Source: a virus. Taken from it: a DNA stretch of 49,789 nt. Within the stretch, counting starts at the first letter, position 1. Every line of letters begins with the position of its first letter. Shown piece after piece: positions 12,301-20,363 of the stretch. The position numbers and the translations under genes were made by a program. The stretch covers positions 1 through 49,789 of the IMG/VR virus record IMGVR_UViG_3300006922_000037. One strand, written 5' to 3'. The notes beneath the pieces were generated by a model that saw only the letters and a program-made list of their open reading frames with translations, ran no database searches and was not told where the DNA came from.

Positions 12301-15108
12301 TTTCAAACATCAGAAGCTATGGAACCTTCACTAGACTTAGAAGATTACAGCAATAGTAGTTATTTTGATTTAAAATACACTAGAACATTCACAGATGTGT
12401 TGTCAGATAATAGTGTATATTTATTCTTTTTGTTAGGTGCAATACCTTTAGGCAAATTTGGTGGAGCTGTAAGTAAAAAGCTTTTTAATAAATATATACC
12501 TCAAGCATTAAAAGGTCCTGCTTCTAGATTAGGACAAAGTGTTGCAACATTTGGTAAGAGTGTTTATGACAATACAGCTGTAAAAGCTATTAGTTATGTT
12601 GGAGTGAAGACAGGGCAATTAGGATATAAGATAGGCTGGAGTGGAGGTAAAACTACTAATACTGCAATAAAAAATTTAATTCAATTTAGACAAATGTCAA
12701 ATATAAGTCCTTATAGTAATGTAATGAATATAGGTTTGGAAAATAAAACTCTAATCCAAAATGTAGCTAATGAATTAAAACGTAGTAGTATTTTAGGCCG
12801 AATTATAAATAAATATGGTTATGGAAACAGAATCATATCTAGTTCTCCAGTTACTAATAGTTTTTTAAATAAAGCTGAAAAATTAATAGTAAGAGAATTA
12901 GGTTATGAAAATGCTTCAAAATTAGGTTTTATTAATCAAGGAATTTTATCTAGAGTAGGTTATGGATGGAATGTTTTTACTGGCGGTGGTTTAACGAGAG
13001 CATTTATTGGTCAGTATGCATATGCAATTCCTTTAGTTGGTGCAGCAGCTTATTATGGAGGGTTTATAGATAGTTTAGTAGCAGCTAAAAACTTTATATT
13101 TGATGCATTTGAAACACAACAAAAAGACAGATTTAAGCTTACTCAAAAATTGTTATTATCACCTCAAGATGATAATATTTTTTCACCTGACCCTAAGCTA
13201 TATATGCATGATAGTAGTTATCCACCTGTTTTAAACTTTTTATATCAATTTTACGATGCTACTATTTTGAATTATTTTAATATAAGTAGTGAGGATGTTA
13301 GAAAAGAAATATATGAGTCTTCTTTTTTCTTAAGTGAAAAAAGATTAGACATTAATAAAAACGAAAACTTATATAAAATAAATGGTCAAACTGTATGGAA
13401 AATATTTAAAGATATGTCTTATAGACATCCTGGATATGTCTTTGGTATTAGACCATATGGTAATTCAATGGAATACAGAATGTTTTTTGGGTTACCTAAT
13501 CAACGTTATTTTAGTAAACAAGTAACCAATAATGTTATTGATAGACTAAATAAAATAGAAGAGGGCATATTAAATAGTTCTGAAGGTTTAATAAACGAAA
13601 CAACCTTAAATATTTTGTTTCCTATTTATAATAAGAACCAAACTGAAAATAAACGATATTTGTTTAGTACATTAGCAATTGACGAATATCTTCGTAAAAC
13701 AAAAGATAGGTTTACTCCGTATCGTCAATATCATTATATAACTGCAGAAAACAATATCATCTCAAATGATATTGTTGTATCAGGACATGATTTGATCAAC
13801 AGTATTAAAGTGCATTATCAAATGTATACTTCAAGAGATGGAGAAGGTTCTGATTTAAATACTATTGAAGTTTCTTCTTTATATAAGGTAAGCGAACATA
13901 ATAGAAAAGAAGTTGTTTTAAATGATCCAAATGGCAACATTAAAGGTATTGCAAATGCTTTTAGATGGGGCATGGGTGCTTTATTAGAAAGAAGTAAGAA
14001 ACTTTATCAAGGGTCTTTATTAATATTAGGTAATACTAAAATAAACACTAATGATGTTATTATTCTTAAAGATAATATTACTAACATGCATGGACCATTA
14101 GAAGTAGATTATACGATACATTCTTTTGACTTCCAAACAGGCTTTATAAGTGAAATAGGAATAAGTGCATTAGTTACAGGAAACGAATCACTAACTTATC
14201 CAACTTATAATGCAATGATTGAATATGAAGCTAGAAGAGAACTCTTTGAAAAGTTCTCTTCTTATCGAAGCTTTCAAGATTCAGATAGTGATATAAAAGA
14301 TACAATTAGATCTGTTGTAGAAGATACAATTGAAAAAACAAATAGAGACTCTGCGATTAAACTAGATGTTGAAGATAATTTGACAGACATTATTACGAAT
14401 AGTGTTTTTGATGAAATAAATTATAGAAAACAAAACAATCTACCTAATTTTGTTACTGATGTAACTCCTGAAAATGCAGATGCAATTGCAGCATTAACTA
14501 GCGGAGGTATCTCTAGAGATACCGCATCTCAACTAATTAAAACTAGTTCATTTATAATAGGAGCTGGTGCTATGGGAAGTAGTATGTTTACTGAAGCACG
14601 TTATAATAAATTCTTAAGCAAAGGAATGGTATCTAGTTTAGGTAAAGGAAAGGGCGCATTCTTATTTGCATTGGGTTCATTTACTGTAGGAATGTTAACA
14701 GATTTTGGTCTTGATAAACTTGATGATTCTTACAAAAGTGGCAATCTAGGTAAAAACTACTTTAAGAAAGCAATATTTTCTTCTATGAAGGGTGGTAACA
14801 ACGTACAACTATACCCTTTAGTTAGAGATGGTATGCCTTTACTAGCAGGTGGTTTTGAAGAGATATCAGATAAAGATATATGGGAAAATGTTTATGGAAA
14901 CATTTATAACAGTATGTCTAATGCTGTAAGTGCACGAGTTAGTCGTGAAAAAGAATATGATGAAATAGGTAGAAGAGTTTTAGAAATATCAGAAACAGAT
15001 GATGATTGGAGTTTCGCAACAGAGATATTAAGTAGTGATTTAACTGCTGCTATTTTTGGAGATGAAACTAGAAGAAGAATAACTGGTTGGTATTTAAGTG
15101 ACAAGTAA
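6319..15108 (+). CDS. 2929-aa baseplate hub / tail protein with M15 peptidase domain
   Basis: A multidomain tail protein. Residues 1-150 are beta-rich. Residues about 770-940 carry a Peptidase_M15 signature: SSH833-SVGSAT-D840 plus LH931-I-D933, which gives the H/D/H zinc ligands of D,D-peptidases such as VanY and points to local peptidoglycan cleavage during penetration. Residues about 1800-1960 and 2480-2620 look like the two halves of a gpD/gp27-type hub: a beta segment with a GINVQLRAGYDS-like motif, then a C-terminal segment ending in a TIHSFDFQTGF-like strand. Hydrophobic stretches lie at about 1278-1316, 2232-2249 and 2781-2797. Hub proteins are normally 350-1000 aa, so this is a fusion-like giant. 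It starts 2 nt after the previous stop without a clear Shine-Dalgarno, which suggests coupled translation. The M15 call is firm; hub identity is probable. Confidence 0.75.
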   Translation: MIDNYNLIKENNNTNFVINDIELFVDPTSISIHKENLEYSYKTLRSKGSTKVASGNGALHLQLNLVFSPEMIIQLHRLICQIRNIPFVYIRNEFIERSIGLGTQTNSCHFTVFGFALNNHQSSPGSFVCQIDLRYFNTQPYSNTVEYLHDYKYISKDGNKTYKYTHGVYDQYSRIKVDEVTTNINSSSINFNDSKNIVYQKLNKNSNPYKKWEYVYSHYDPRFSNAYKRYSNYIQYQSLKENFGIDIIVTDNNSDYSAIDVLVLNRNLYNSFESSKKEIKTLYDITDDEHLEFNKNLSYAILSKALDFRIYFKEFKRETFSPDLLREFRKSLYKGVTKDMTYEEAENKKKKNYEDLINYERNNKSDTNKKKSEHRLNKSKEKYYFLRQEKDIDGYILHYPGFDGTVEIETKGDFLAYSSSFANQKDKVFFRITSNSGKEIIEGRGTIIPKNLTSGSYSFDNNTLDMFHISNLNDVDYIDETGDVNDKKFLLSSKINETLKPNQNYNNYQIYTGRSGYDNIFEKINGIVLDTEFNRSFLNNLFGLNKQNQNNQVQVFDNNYTNTILTSFGGNFNHIISSIPISGQPYPTHQFLGSIEPTYHFSFIGSAADINKKNVPRSVQDLEFVLNQCVLQAKTFPAIPDASNIAVDSIITRLLGTYKEDDFIVTNIQNSDSKISTPRIQLKPSISLHSSELFTIEGSPNAVGYNVRLSESKHYIQEEIKLAVTTEQNAEKYLKKYSNILRTSQYARKKGLNLRNIYQKYEYMNWNTKNYTSDSWYLKAHRSAKKIKPSKAHDRNAYHLCLLLDEINFYLGDNNKIEIFSTYRGKTDLLSSHSVGSATDVYVEGISSLELAAFIELLLKRNKITKDYGALSLNKNERSNALSWVGMGVYGSYSLDFFTNTYNELNINNMSISDFRKSDYLMKTNLNYFLHIDLNLRVIEDNNSLTKRNATSLKTNRRRWVGVSGSAAFRTEANQNASQAKNDFWNGHNAKINSLTSYVNQHMDELKYKSFESDYQIATSPSDDEENDSSNNDFQETNDNITAGNTLNLNNSLMLNEIENENIFNEAKSLKEFLKNQEGTKSVFEKYNRLHFEDVNLETSNDLTLYEKQIVISTNYTALSGRSYDRNLNQLNLIKGQLSRFKNITIETDQERVGVGHGAIVPYTTQQKLIIKVKKENYKKERKINKDLLNNFQALASILLIEPHLYLDVVEQDTIKEEMNRIISELFDIDVIPLHYNYLESNFLGTSHLYVNMYSQLKTSQFDTESNFSQKQKNVMIASELAFLLGLILVEASSGIGLGFAIFGTVNFVSTLVEGFFEGVSDDALLQLKRVLLAFSESQNFQKDCREYLQFIDKMDSKEILEELKKSALERIEREDEVLYKDFLNQIDQSDTVFSGIQNFSEKIIYNTPLFKKFVDLSTRLKTSSAVRRMIVKNTSSGDFDKYRFNGLSDRLLIQPLEEYMQYLFMFPMREEFFENEDLATEVFYIDDWKNVVKPEIGIEYFNNNNLIDAQINNEEFEFTFFKDRKDQLKQLQNQRIAYLKNIAKALLEDSIILNKDILEKESSELLTIFDGKSVFELLETNAYPDIKLPKSPEDFSSFNENPSMHPMFFIKDFNTYYENDNNLNTFIDTRINNAEKIVKNSKNFMDAMRNGAVFKLGNQYSSNLKNVKNKETFKKMFEDNDFLTDTYEYPSGNVILSKEVLTTEKKLEEDNKTTLNNIVLDSKDPDNESKLKDIKKMNSALMSEFKDVRNMFGSKLGYKRRKSNNNLNNLPFKNNPLELENYNPVEISKDSSKGITTVPSLKNAFPTFRLYLVEEDSIFSDRLTAYDDFFSYNSVISFSIENNRNLPAATAKIQLQNLSGILDGSRKGDLVDTDIPADIDEDSLDLKNIYRKYADSVVLRHGINVQLRAGYDSNTNELDILISGRITDISYGNNNTICNIIVQSFGVELDTKVKGANAFSDNNNHFLTTHHLLSHAIMSPELKHFGRRKVGRKFQTSEAMEPSLDLEDYSNSSYFDLKYTRTFTDVLSDNSVYLFFLLGAIPLGKFGGAVSKKLFNKYIPQALKGPASRLGQSVATFGKSVYDNTAVKAISYVGVKTGQLGYKIGWSGGKTTNTAIKNLIQFRQMSNISPYSNVMNIGLENKTLIQNVANELKRSSILGRIINKYGYGNRIISSSPVTNSFLNKAEKLIVRELGYENASKLGFINQGILSRVGYGWNVFTGGGLTRAFIGQYAYAIPLVGAAAYYGGFIDSLVAAKNFIFDAFETQQKDRFKLTQKLLLSPQDDNIFSPDPKLYMHDSSYPPVLNFLYQFYDATILNYFNISSEDVRKEIYESSFFLSEKRLDINKNENLYKINGQTVWKIFKDMSYRHPGYVFGIRPYGNSMEYRMFFGLPNQRYFSKQVTNNVIDRLNKIEEGILNSSEGLINETTLNILFPIYNKNQTENKRYLFSTLAIDEYLRKTKDRFTPYRQYHYITAENNIISNDIVVSGHDLINSIKVHYQMYTSRDGEGSDLNTIEVSSLYKVSEHNRKEVVLNDPNGNIKGIANAFRWGMGALLERSKKLYQGSLLILGNTKINTNDVIILKDNITNMHGPLEVDYTIHSFDFQTGFISEIGISALVTGNESLTYPTYNAMIEYEARRELFEKFSSYRSFQDSDSDIKDTIRSVVEDTIEKTNRDSAIKLDVEDNLTDIITNSVFDEINYRKQNNLPNFVTDVTPENADAIAALTSGGISRDTASQLIKTSSFIIGAGAMGSSMFTEARYNKFLSKGMVSSLGKGKGAFLFALGSFTVGMLTDFGLDKLDDSYKSGNLGKNYFKKAIFSSMKGGNNVQLYPLVRDGMPLLAGGFEEISDKDIWENVYGNIYNSMSNAVSARVSREKEYDEIGRRVLEISETDDDWSFATEILSSDLTAAIFGDETRRRITGWYLSDK
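6727..6760. repeat. 14-bp perfect inverted repeat in coding sequence
   Basis: AATACTCAACCGTA (6727-6740) pairs perfectly with TACGGTTGAGTATT (6747-6760) around a 6-nt loop (CTCAAA). It lies in the 2929-aa gene and is followed by TACAC, not a U-tract. Confidence 0.85.
7020..7055. repeat. 15-bp perfect inverted repeat in coding sequence
   Basis: TCAATACCAAAGTTT (7020-7034) pairs perfectly with AAACTTTGGTATTGA (7041-7055) around AAAAGA. This is the longest uninterrupted stem I found. It is 260 nt after the previous 14-bp one and lies in the same gene. Confidence 0.85.
13750..13776. repeat. 11-bp inverted repeat in coding sequence
   Basis: AACAATATCAT (13750-13760) pairs with ATGATATTGTT (13766-13776) around CTCAA. 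It lies in the 2929-aa gene. A second 11-bp stem in the same gene is at 14233-14262. Confidence 0.7.
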
Positions 15109-15119
15109 AGGAAACAATT

Positions 15120-15629
15120 ATGGAAACATCAGGTAGAAGAAGTTTATTTTCATATAACAACAGTTTAAATAGTTTTCAGTTTAATTTAAATGAAACAAGA
15201 TACTTAAGTTTAGATTGTTACATTGTAGATATATGTGCAAATTATAAACCTACTACTAAGTTTATAGATAAAACATTTGAGTCAGGAATTCATTTTATTA
15301 TTTTCTGTAAACAAGATTATGAATTCTACCATGTTATGTGGCCTAATAGTTATGATGAATTAAGAATGATTTATGGTTTAGATGAAAATATAATAGGTAG
15401 AGAATTATTAGTATTTTCAAAATCTTTTTCACAAGATGAAATTCAATATGCTAAATTTACTTTTAAAAAAGTAGATGAATCATTTTATCAAGATGAAAAA
15501 ACTGATACTTATATTAGCGGTGCGTCTCTAGGAGGTTTGAATATAGATCAAACCTCTCAAGATAATGCATATTTATATAACGAACAAGAAGGCACTGGAG
15601 AAAGTTGGAGGAATCCACATGTCAAGTAA
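15120..15629 (+). CDS. Conserved-position baseplate protein, function unknown (169 aa)
   Basis: The start ATG has AAAGGA 7 nt upstream, and the gene lies 11 nt after the hub stop. The protein is a small mixed alpha/beta domain with aromatic-rich strands (residues 20-65 and 85-125) and an acidic, polar C-terminal tail. I do not recognise the family. Between the hub and the gp25-like gene, myophages often carry a hub-spike adaptor, a LysM-type wedge (T4 gp53-like) or a spike gene, so a baseplate role is inferred from position alone. Its last 11 nt overlap the next gene. Confidence 0.55.
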   Translation: METSGRRSLFSYNNSLNSFQFNLNETRYLSLDCYIVDICANYKPTTKFIDKTFESGIHFIIFCKQDYEFYHVMWPNSYDELRMIYGLDENIIGRELLVFSKSFSQDEIQYAKFTFKKVDESFYQDEKTDTYISGASLGGLNIDQTSQDNAYLYNEQEGTGESWRNPHVK

Positions 15630-15960
15630 AGTATTAAAAGCTCAATTTAACAAAAAGTGTGTTGCAGGTTTAAAGTTAGATATGAACTTTACTGCTTTAT
15701 ATGGTGGATATAATGGCTTATCAGCTATAGAAATTCTACCATCAGGTATAAATATACAGCCTGGTCCTGGAAATCCTTTATATATTAACACTAATAATAT
15801 TAAAGGACCGATGCATAGTAATAGTAATATACCGTTTGATTATTTACCAGGTTTGCTTAATCCAACTCCAAGAAAGTATTTTGATTTACCTATACTTGGA
15901 TCAATGACTCAAATAGCAATAGCTTCTGGAGCTATTGCTATTTTACAGGGGATGGCATGA
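15619..15960 (+). CDS. Small baseplate or spike-region protein (113 aa)
   Basis: I chose the ATG at 15619 because a strong GGAGG (15606-15610) sits 8 nt upstream. An in-frame ATG at 15565 lies deep in the previous gene and lacks such a site. The protein is rich in Gly, Pro, Asn and Ile, with a central PSGINIQPGPGNPLY segment and a hydrophobic C-terminus (QIAIASGAIAILQG). Size, composition and location suggest a spike or PAAR-like tip or a small wedge component, but I cannot align it to PAAR motifs. The C-terminal hydrophobic stretch is encoded by a 14-bp perfect inverted repeat (15911-15943), so the peptide is nearly palindromic. The stop overlaps the next start (ATGA). Confidence 0.5.
   Translation: MSSKVLKAQFNKKCVAGLKLDMNFTALYGGYNGLSAIEILPSGINIQPGPGNPLYINTNNIKGPMHSNSNIPFDYLPGLLNPTPRKYFDLPILGSMTQIAIASGAIAILQGMA
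15911..15943. repeat. 14-bp perfect inverted repeat encoding a palindromic peptide
   Basis: AAATAGCAATAGCT (15911-15924) pairs with AGCTATTGCTATTT (15930-15943) around TCTGG. It encodes the mirror-like peptide IAIASGAIAI at the C-terminus of the 113-aa protein. The bases that follow are TACAG, so it is not a typical terminator. Confidence 0.85.
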
Positions 15961-16391
15961 TTATTAATTATGATAGCAAAGATATCTTCTTGACAGAAGA
16001 TTTTGATATTATTGTTTCTAAAAAAACAGATAAAGTTAGAAATGCAACTTATGAAGATAACGAATTGTTAGAGCAAACTATTACTAGAAGAATTCAAACA
16101 AATGCAAATGACTTTGAAATAGAAAAAATTCTTTGTGCTAATCTAAACGATGAATTAGGTAGTAAAATAGATAACAGTCTTGTTAATAGAATCCAGTCTA
16201 GAATTATAGAGACATTAACTATAGATGGTTTTTTAGAAAGTGAAAATCTTTCTATTTCTGTAGTTATGCAAAACAATGTAAATGCTATAGTTACAATAAA
16301 TGTATATAACAATAGAATTAATAGAGACGAGATTTTCGCATATGGTTTTTCATATAATCTAGATAACAATTTAACAGTACAAAATTTTTAA
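15957..16391 (+). CDS. gp25-like baseplate wedge protein (GPW_gp25 family)
   Basis: At 144 aa it matches the usual length of the T4 gp25 / P2 gpW family. The N-terminal Asp-rich strand (residues 8-22) is followed by an EQTITRRIQTNANDFEI segment and a helix with DELGSKIDN, then two strands, in the family's order. In contractile tails this protein sits in the inner baseplate and contacts the sheath and the gp6/gpJ wedge. Its start overlaps the previous stop (ATGA), and the gpJ-like gene follows 9 nt later, the same order as in P2, Mu and many large myophages. I see no canonical EPR motif. The family call rests on size, pattern and neighbours. Confidence 0.7.
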   Translation: MIINYDSKDIFLTEDFDIIVSKKTDKVRNATYEDNELLEQTITRRIQTNANDFEIEKILCANLNDELGSKIDNSLVNRIQSRIIETLTIDGFLESENLSISVVMQNNVNAIVTINVYNNRINRDEIFAYGFSYNLDNNLTVQNF

Positions 16392-16400
16392 GGTAATACA

Positions 16401-17648
16401 ATGGCTAGATTAATTCCTAATATAAGTGAAACACAAGTTAAAAGATCTATAGAAAATGAGATCTCAAATAACTTAAATTTAAGTTACAACGCTATTGATT
16501 CAACAGTAAATATGTTTGCTGAAAGCGTTGCAGATGAACTTATTTTTGTACGTAGACAAGTTGAGAATTACTTTAACAATTCTCAACCTTCAAATGCTAC
16601 AGGAAGTAATCTAGATAAAATTGCTTTTGAAATGTACGGTTTAACTAGAATACCTGATTCATTTGCAGAATCTAATGCTAATGAAAGAAACTTCTACTTT
16701 TATCCTGATGAAGGTACATTTGGAAGTTTGAATGGCAATAACGACATAGTTATACCAGTGGGAACCTTAATATCTACAGAACGTGATATAGATAATTCAC
16801 CTATAGTTTATAGAACTGTTGCTAATGTAATACTTGAAGCTGATTCAAGACAAGCTTTTTTTTCCGCAATAGCTGTCAATACAGGTTTTAACTACAATGT
16901 AGATTCTAATAGTCTTGTACATCATAATTTTACAGATTACTCTATGGTAAACTTTGGCGGATTAAATGTATCTAATGTATACCCTATCTTAAATGGTAGA
17001 GATTTAGAAACGGATGAAGATTTTAAATTTAGATTAACAAACTTTTTAACATCTCAAATTAATCTTAATGTAGATGCAATTACATTAAGATCTTTGTTAG
17101 TGCCTGGAGTTGTAGATATAAGAGTTATACCTTCTTATAATGGTATAGGTACTGTTGGTGTCATACTGTTTAATACAGGTAAAGAAACTAACGTAAATAT
17201 AAATAATATGGTTCAATCTAGAATAAATGAACTAAGATTGCCAGGGAGAAAATTGATTGTTAATCAAGGTATAAAAGTTATATTTGAGTTTCAATTAAGA
17301 GTATATGTCCGAACAGGTGTTAGTGAGTTAGTAAAAGAACGTATAAGGAAGAATGTAAAACAAGATTTATACTCTTTGATAAAACAGTTAGAAAACAGCA
17401 AAGTGATAGATTTTGAAACCATATCTACATACCTTAAAAACAGTTTTAACAATGGAGATGTTGTTGGATTTGGCAATCAATCTAATAATAGAAACATATT
17501 TGAAAAACTATATATACGAAAAACAGATAGATATAACGAATATCCTGAAGAGCGACAAGAATTAATGAATAGCTTTTATATTATTAAAGAAGATGAAAGA
17601 ATTAACTTTGGTAAAATAGATGTTATTATAGAAGAGGATCTTAGATAA
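16401..17648 (+). CDS. Baseplate J-like wedge protein (gp6/gpJ homologue)
   Basis: At 415 aa it fits the Baseplate_J family. The N-terminal helical region leads to G68-S-N-LDKIAFEMYG, typical of the domain that follows the N-terminal helices. Next comes IPVGTLISTERD (119-130), which matches the family's I-P-x-G-T strand, then a beta region and NGRDLETDEDFKFRL (198-212), the family's G-x-D-x-E-x-D-x-x-x-R helix start. In contractile tails, homologues form the ring of wedges around the hub that changes shape on host contact. The Shine-Dalgarno is AAGG 7 nt before the ATG. The stop overlaps the next start as TAATG, implying coupled translation. High confidence. Confidence 0.88.
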   Translation: MARLIPNISETQVKRSIENEISNNLNLSYNAIDSTVNMFAESVADELIFVRRQVENYFNNSQPSNATGSNLDKIAFEMYGLTRIPDSFAESNANERNFYFYPDEGTFGSLNGNNDIVIPVGTLISTERDIDNSPIVYRTVANVILEADSRQAFFSAIAVNTGFNYNVDSNSLVHHNFTDYSMVNFGGLNVSNVYPILNGRDLETDEDFKFRLTNFLTSQINLNVDAITLRSLLVPGVVDIRVIPSYNGIGTVGVILFNTGKETNVNINNMVQSRINELRLPGRKLIVNQGIKVIFEFQLRVYVRTGVSELVKERIRKNVKQDLYSLIKQLENSKVIDFETISTYLKNSFNNGDVVGFGNQSNNRNIFEKLYIRKTDRYNEYPEERQELMNSFYIIKEDERINFGKIDVIIEEDLR

Positions 17649-19501
17649 TGAGTAATGTAGGCCAATCAATAAGAAATAGATTTCCTTACTGGTCTAAAGT
17701 TAGAAAAGATTCTTCTTCTGACTCTGCAATATTATTAGATAGTATTGGCAAGTATATAGAAGATGCTCGCATTTCTAACTATAAGATGGAAATGCAACAA
17801 GAAGTTTTGCATGGTTTACCTGTATGTGAACCAGCAAATCTATATATTATAAATGCTTTTGAAAGTGAAAAAGTTACAACGCTTTTAGATGAAGTTAGAA
17901 AACTAAATACAATCCTATTTACAGGAACTAGGAACGATGAAGAGATTCCTTTAACAGAAGTATACAACTATACAGATCTTTCAAATCTACTACCTACTGA
18001 ATTATCAGTACATTCATCAGAAAATGTATCTGGTAGATTGTTGCATTTATTTAATAACAATAACTTAAATCATAAACATTCAGAAGTTTATGATTTTAAA
18101 ATACCTAAAAAGATATGTTTCAATGTTTACGATAGCATTGAGTTTGATTTATTAAAAGATAATAAATCTCAACAAAACCGCATATTAATTAGTGGTATTG
18201 ATATATATGGAGAACCCTCACAAGAATATATAAATGTATATAATGAGGGTTATTACGAATCAAAAAACTTTTATAGAAAATTAACTCCATTACAAAAAGA
18301 AGATAAGTATAATGTAGTTAAAGCTGAAACTATTGAAGTTTCAGGAATTAATGCAAAAATAGAAGTTCTGCAGTTACCAGTTAAACTAGGTAGTAAAGAA
18401 CACAAAAATCTTTTTAGTATATTGAAAAGTGACCCAATTTCATTTGGAAATTCATTAAGAGAAACTTTTTTAGTAACACAATTAAAACAAAATACAGATA
18501 GTGAAAACAGTACTTATTCATCTATAGATAATATACATAGATTCTATAGAAACAGAACAGATTATCAAAATGAATATAGTACAATAGATAGTAATGAATT
18601 TGATTATGTCAAGTATTCGCAATGTTTATTAGATAGTGCTGACAATCATGTAAAAATAGAAGACTACTGTTACGATTATCAACGAAATTTAATAGTAACT
18701 GCATCAAGAGATAATATAATACGTTGGTATAATTTAGAACCTATATCATTTCAAACTAAAGAGTTTGAAAGAACTAAAAGAGTTACTTATGTAATCGAAT
18801 CAGAAAAACAAAGAGTTTCATTAGGTGAAACTCTTAAGATGCATGCCCAAATTGAAAGAAATAAAGGTACAATACCTAAAGTTTTTATTGCTAGAAGAAC
18901 TCCAATATCTGTAGATGGTAATGAAGAATTTAATTTTGAGTACTTACAAGAAGATAAAAGTACTTGGAGCGATCAATTATATGTTTTCGAAAATAATATA
19001 TTAAATGGTGATGTTAAATTATTTTCTTCAATAGCTTTTGATGTAACCTTTAATGAATTCGGTCAATATGATTTTTATATATTTTCTTTTGCTAACAACA
19101 GAGATGTTTCATTAATTACTAAATTACAAAATGGAATTATTAATGAAATAGAATTTAAGAAAAAAGTAGAAAGCCTTTTAGAAGACAATTTACAAAGAGA
19201 GTTATTTATAAATTCTTATTCAATTATGTGTGAATATGTTACACCGATATTAGAATTAGATTCACCACTTGATTTAAGTGATGAAGAAAATTATGAAGTT
19301 GGTATATTTTATCAAAATGTAGAAAATACATTATACATAACAAGAGAGTATAGTAATACTTGTCAAGTTAGTGAAATGAAAGAGCATAAAGATTATTTTA
19401 TATATGATTACGAAAATAACATAGCTGCTTTATTAGAAGAGTATGATAGCTTAACATTATCATTAGAGAATGGTGAGGAAGAGGAAATTAGTTATGATTA
19501 A
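17648..19501 (+). CDS. Large baseplate / tail-tip structural protein (617 aa)
   Basis: The N-terminal 80 residues are helical and resemble baseplate proteins that follow gpJ (gpI / gp7-type positions), with a SIRNRFPYWSKVRKDSSSDS start. The middle is beta-rich. Residues about 342-362 (DYQRNLIVTASRDNIIRWYN) look like a single WD40 or beta-propeller blade, and an Ig-like segment follows. I cannot assign a named family. Position right after gpJ and size suggest a wedge arm or fibre attachment protein. The start overlaps the gpJ stop, and the next gene begins inside its last codons. Confidence 0.6.
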   Translation: MSNVGQSIRNRFPYWSKVRKDSSSDSAILLDSIGKYIEDARISNYKMEMQQEVLHGLPVCEPANLYIINAFESEKVTTLLDEVRKLNTILFTGTRNDEEIPLTEVYNYTDLSNLLPTELSVHSSENVSGRLLHLFNNNNLNHKHSEVYDFKIPKKICFNVYDSIEFDLLKDNKSQQNRILISGIDIYGEPSQEYINVYNEGYYESKNFYRKLTPLQKEDKYNVVKAETIEVSGINAKIEVLQLPVKLGSKEHKNLFSILKSDPISFGNSLRETFLVTQLKQNTDSENSTYSSIDNIHRFYRNRTDYQNEYSTIDSNEFDYVKYSQCLLDSADNHVKIEDYCYDYQRNLIVTASRDNIIRWYNLEPISFQTKEFERTKRVTYVIESEKQRVSLGETLKMHAQIERNKGTIPKVFIARRTPISVDGNEEFNFEYLQEDKSTWSDQLYVFENNILNGDVKLFSSIAFDVTFNEFGQYDFYIFSFANNRDVSLITKLQNGIINEIEFKKKVESLLEDNLQRELFINSYSIMCEYVTPILELDSPLDLSDEENYEVGIFYQNVENTLYITREYSNTCQVSEMKEHKDYFIYDYENNIAALLEEYDSLTLSLENGEEEEISYD

Positions 19502-20360
19502 AGCAAATAAAATAAGAAATAGTACTACTTTAGATGAGCTAAGTTTCAAATACGGAATTGCTAGACAAAAAGACGAAAGATTAAATTCTTTTAGAGAAAG
19601 AATTTATAAGCTTTTAAAGAATACTGCTGATACTGAAAAGTATGCTTTTGAAAAAAGTTTTGGTTGCTCTACTTCATTAACAGATTATGATTTATTTGAA
19701 ATAGATTTAGTAGATGAAACCTTAGATTTAAATATAGAGATAAAAGAAAACCGTTTAATTTTTTATTTAAACGATGAAGTTTTTCATAACGAAAAACTAA
19801 GTGATTTAAAATTTATTTTTAAAGTTAGAGATGTTTTTGAATTGTATCCAACGTATTTTACAATTAAAGATTTAACTGATATTGACTACCGTTTTTTTGA
19901 TGCTAAAAATTTAATGCCAAAAACTACTAAAAGAAATTATCAAAGTTTCGATGTAAATAATTTTGTAAATCTTTTACCTAAAAATAACATCAAAAATTTA
20001 CAAGACTACAATGGTCTTTTTTTGACTAACATGGGCGTTGGTGAAAACGTAAATACACCATTTACATTTTCTTTAGTAGAAAATGTATTACACAAATATT
20101 CAGACGAACTTGAGTCAGTTACCTTTGATTACAAAGACTTTCCGTTTACTGTTAAATGGCTACCAATAAAAGCTACTGCATTTAATAGTGACAACATGGA
20201 AGATTATTTATACGATGTAAAAAAAGATAATGAAAACTATGGTGCAATTACTAATGGTAACGTAGTTGAAAGTTCTGAAAAGAATAAAGTATTATCTCAA
20301 AAAGGCGCAAAGATAATAAATTCTTTATTACAAAAACAAAATACCTATTGGGGAGAATAA
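19494..20360 (+). CDS. Baseplate-associated protein, unknown function (288 aa)
   Basis: I place the start at the ATG at 19494, which has GAGG 9 nt upstream and overlaps the previous stop by 8 nt. An in-frame ATG at 19470 would add eight basic residues but has a poorer ribosome binding site. The protein starts MIKANKIRNSTTLDEL, then alternates helical and beta stretches and ends in a short polar helix. No catalytic motif, signal peptide or membrane segment is visible. Its place between large tail genes indicates a virion or assembly role. I do not recognise it. Confidence 0.55.
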   Translation: MIKANKIRNSTTLDELSFKYGIARQKDERLNSFRERIYKLLKNTADTEKYAFEKSFGCSTSLTDYDLFEIDLVDETLDLNIEIKENRLIFYLNDEVFHNEKLSDLKFIFKVRDVFELYPTYFTIKDLTDIDYRFFDAKNLMPKTTKRNYQSFDVNNFVNLLPKNNIKNLQDYNGLFLTNMGVGENVNTPFTFSLVENVLHKYSDELESVTFDYKDFPFTVKWLPIKATAFNSDNMEDYLYDVKKDNENYGAITNGNVVESSEKNKVLSQKGAKIINSLLQKQNTYWGE

Positions 20361-20363
20361 GAA

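Noticed and set aside
15565-15618. Longer version of the 113-aa protein from an upstream ATG
   Set aside because: The downstream ATG at 15619 has a much better Shine-Dalgarno, and the extra 18 residues only overlap the previous gene.
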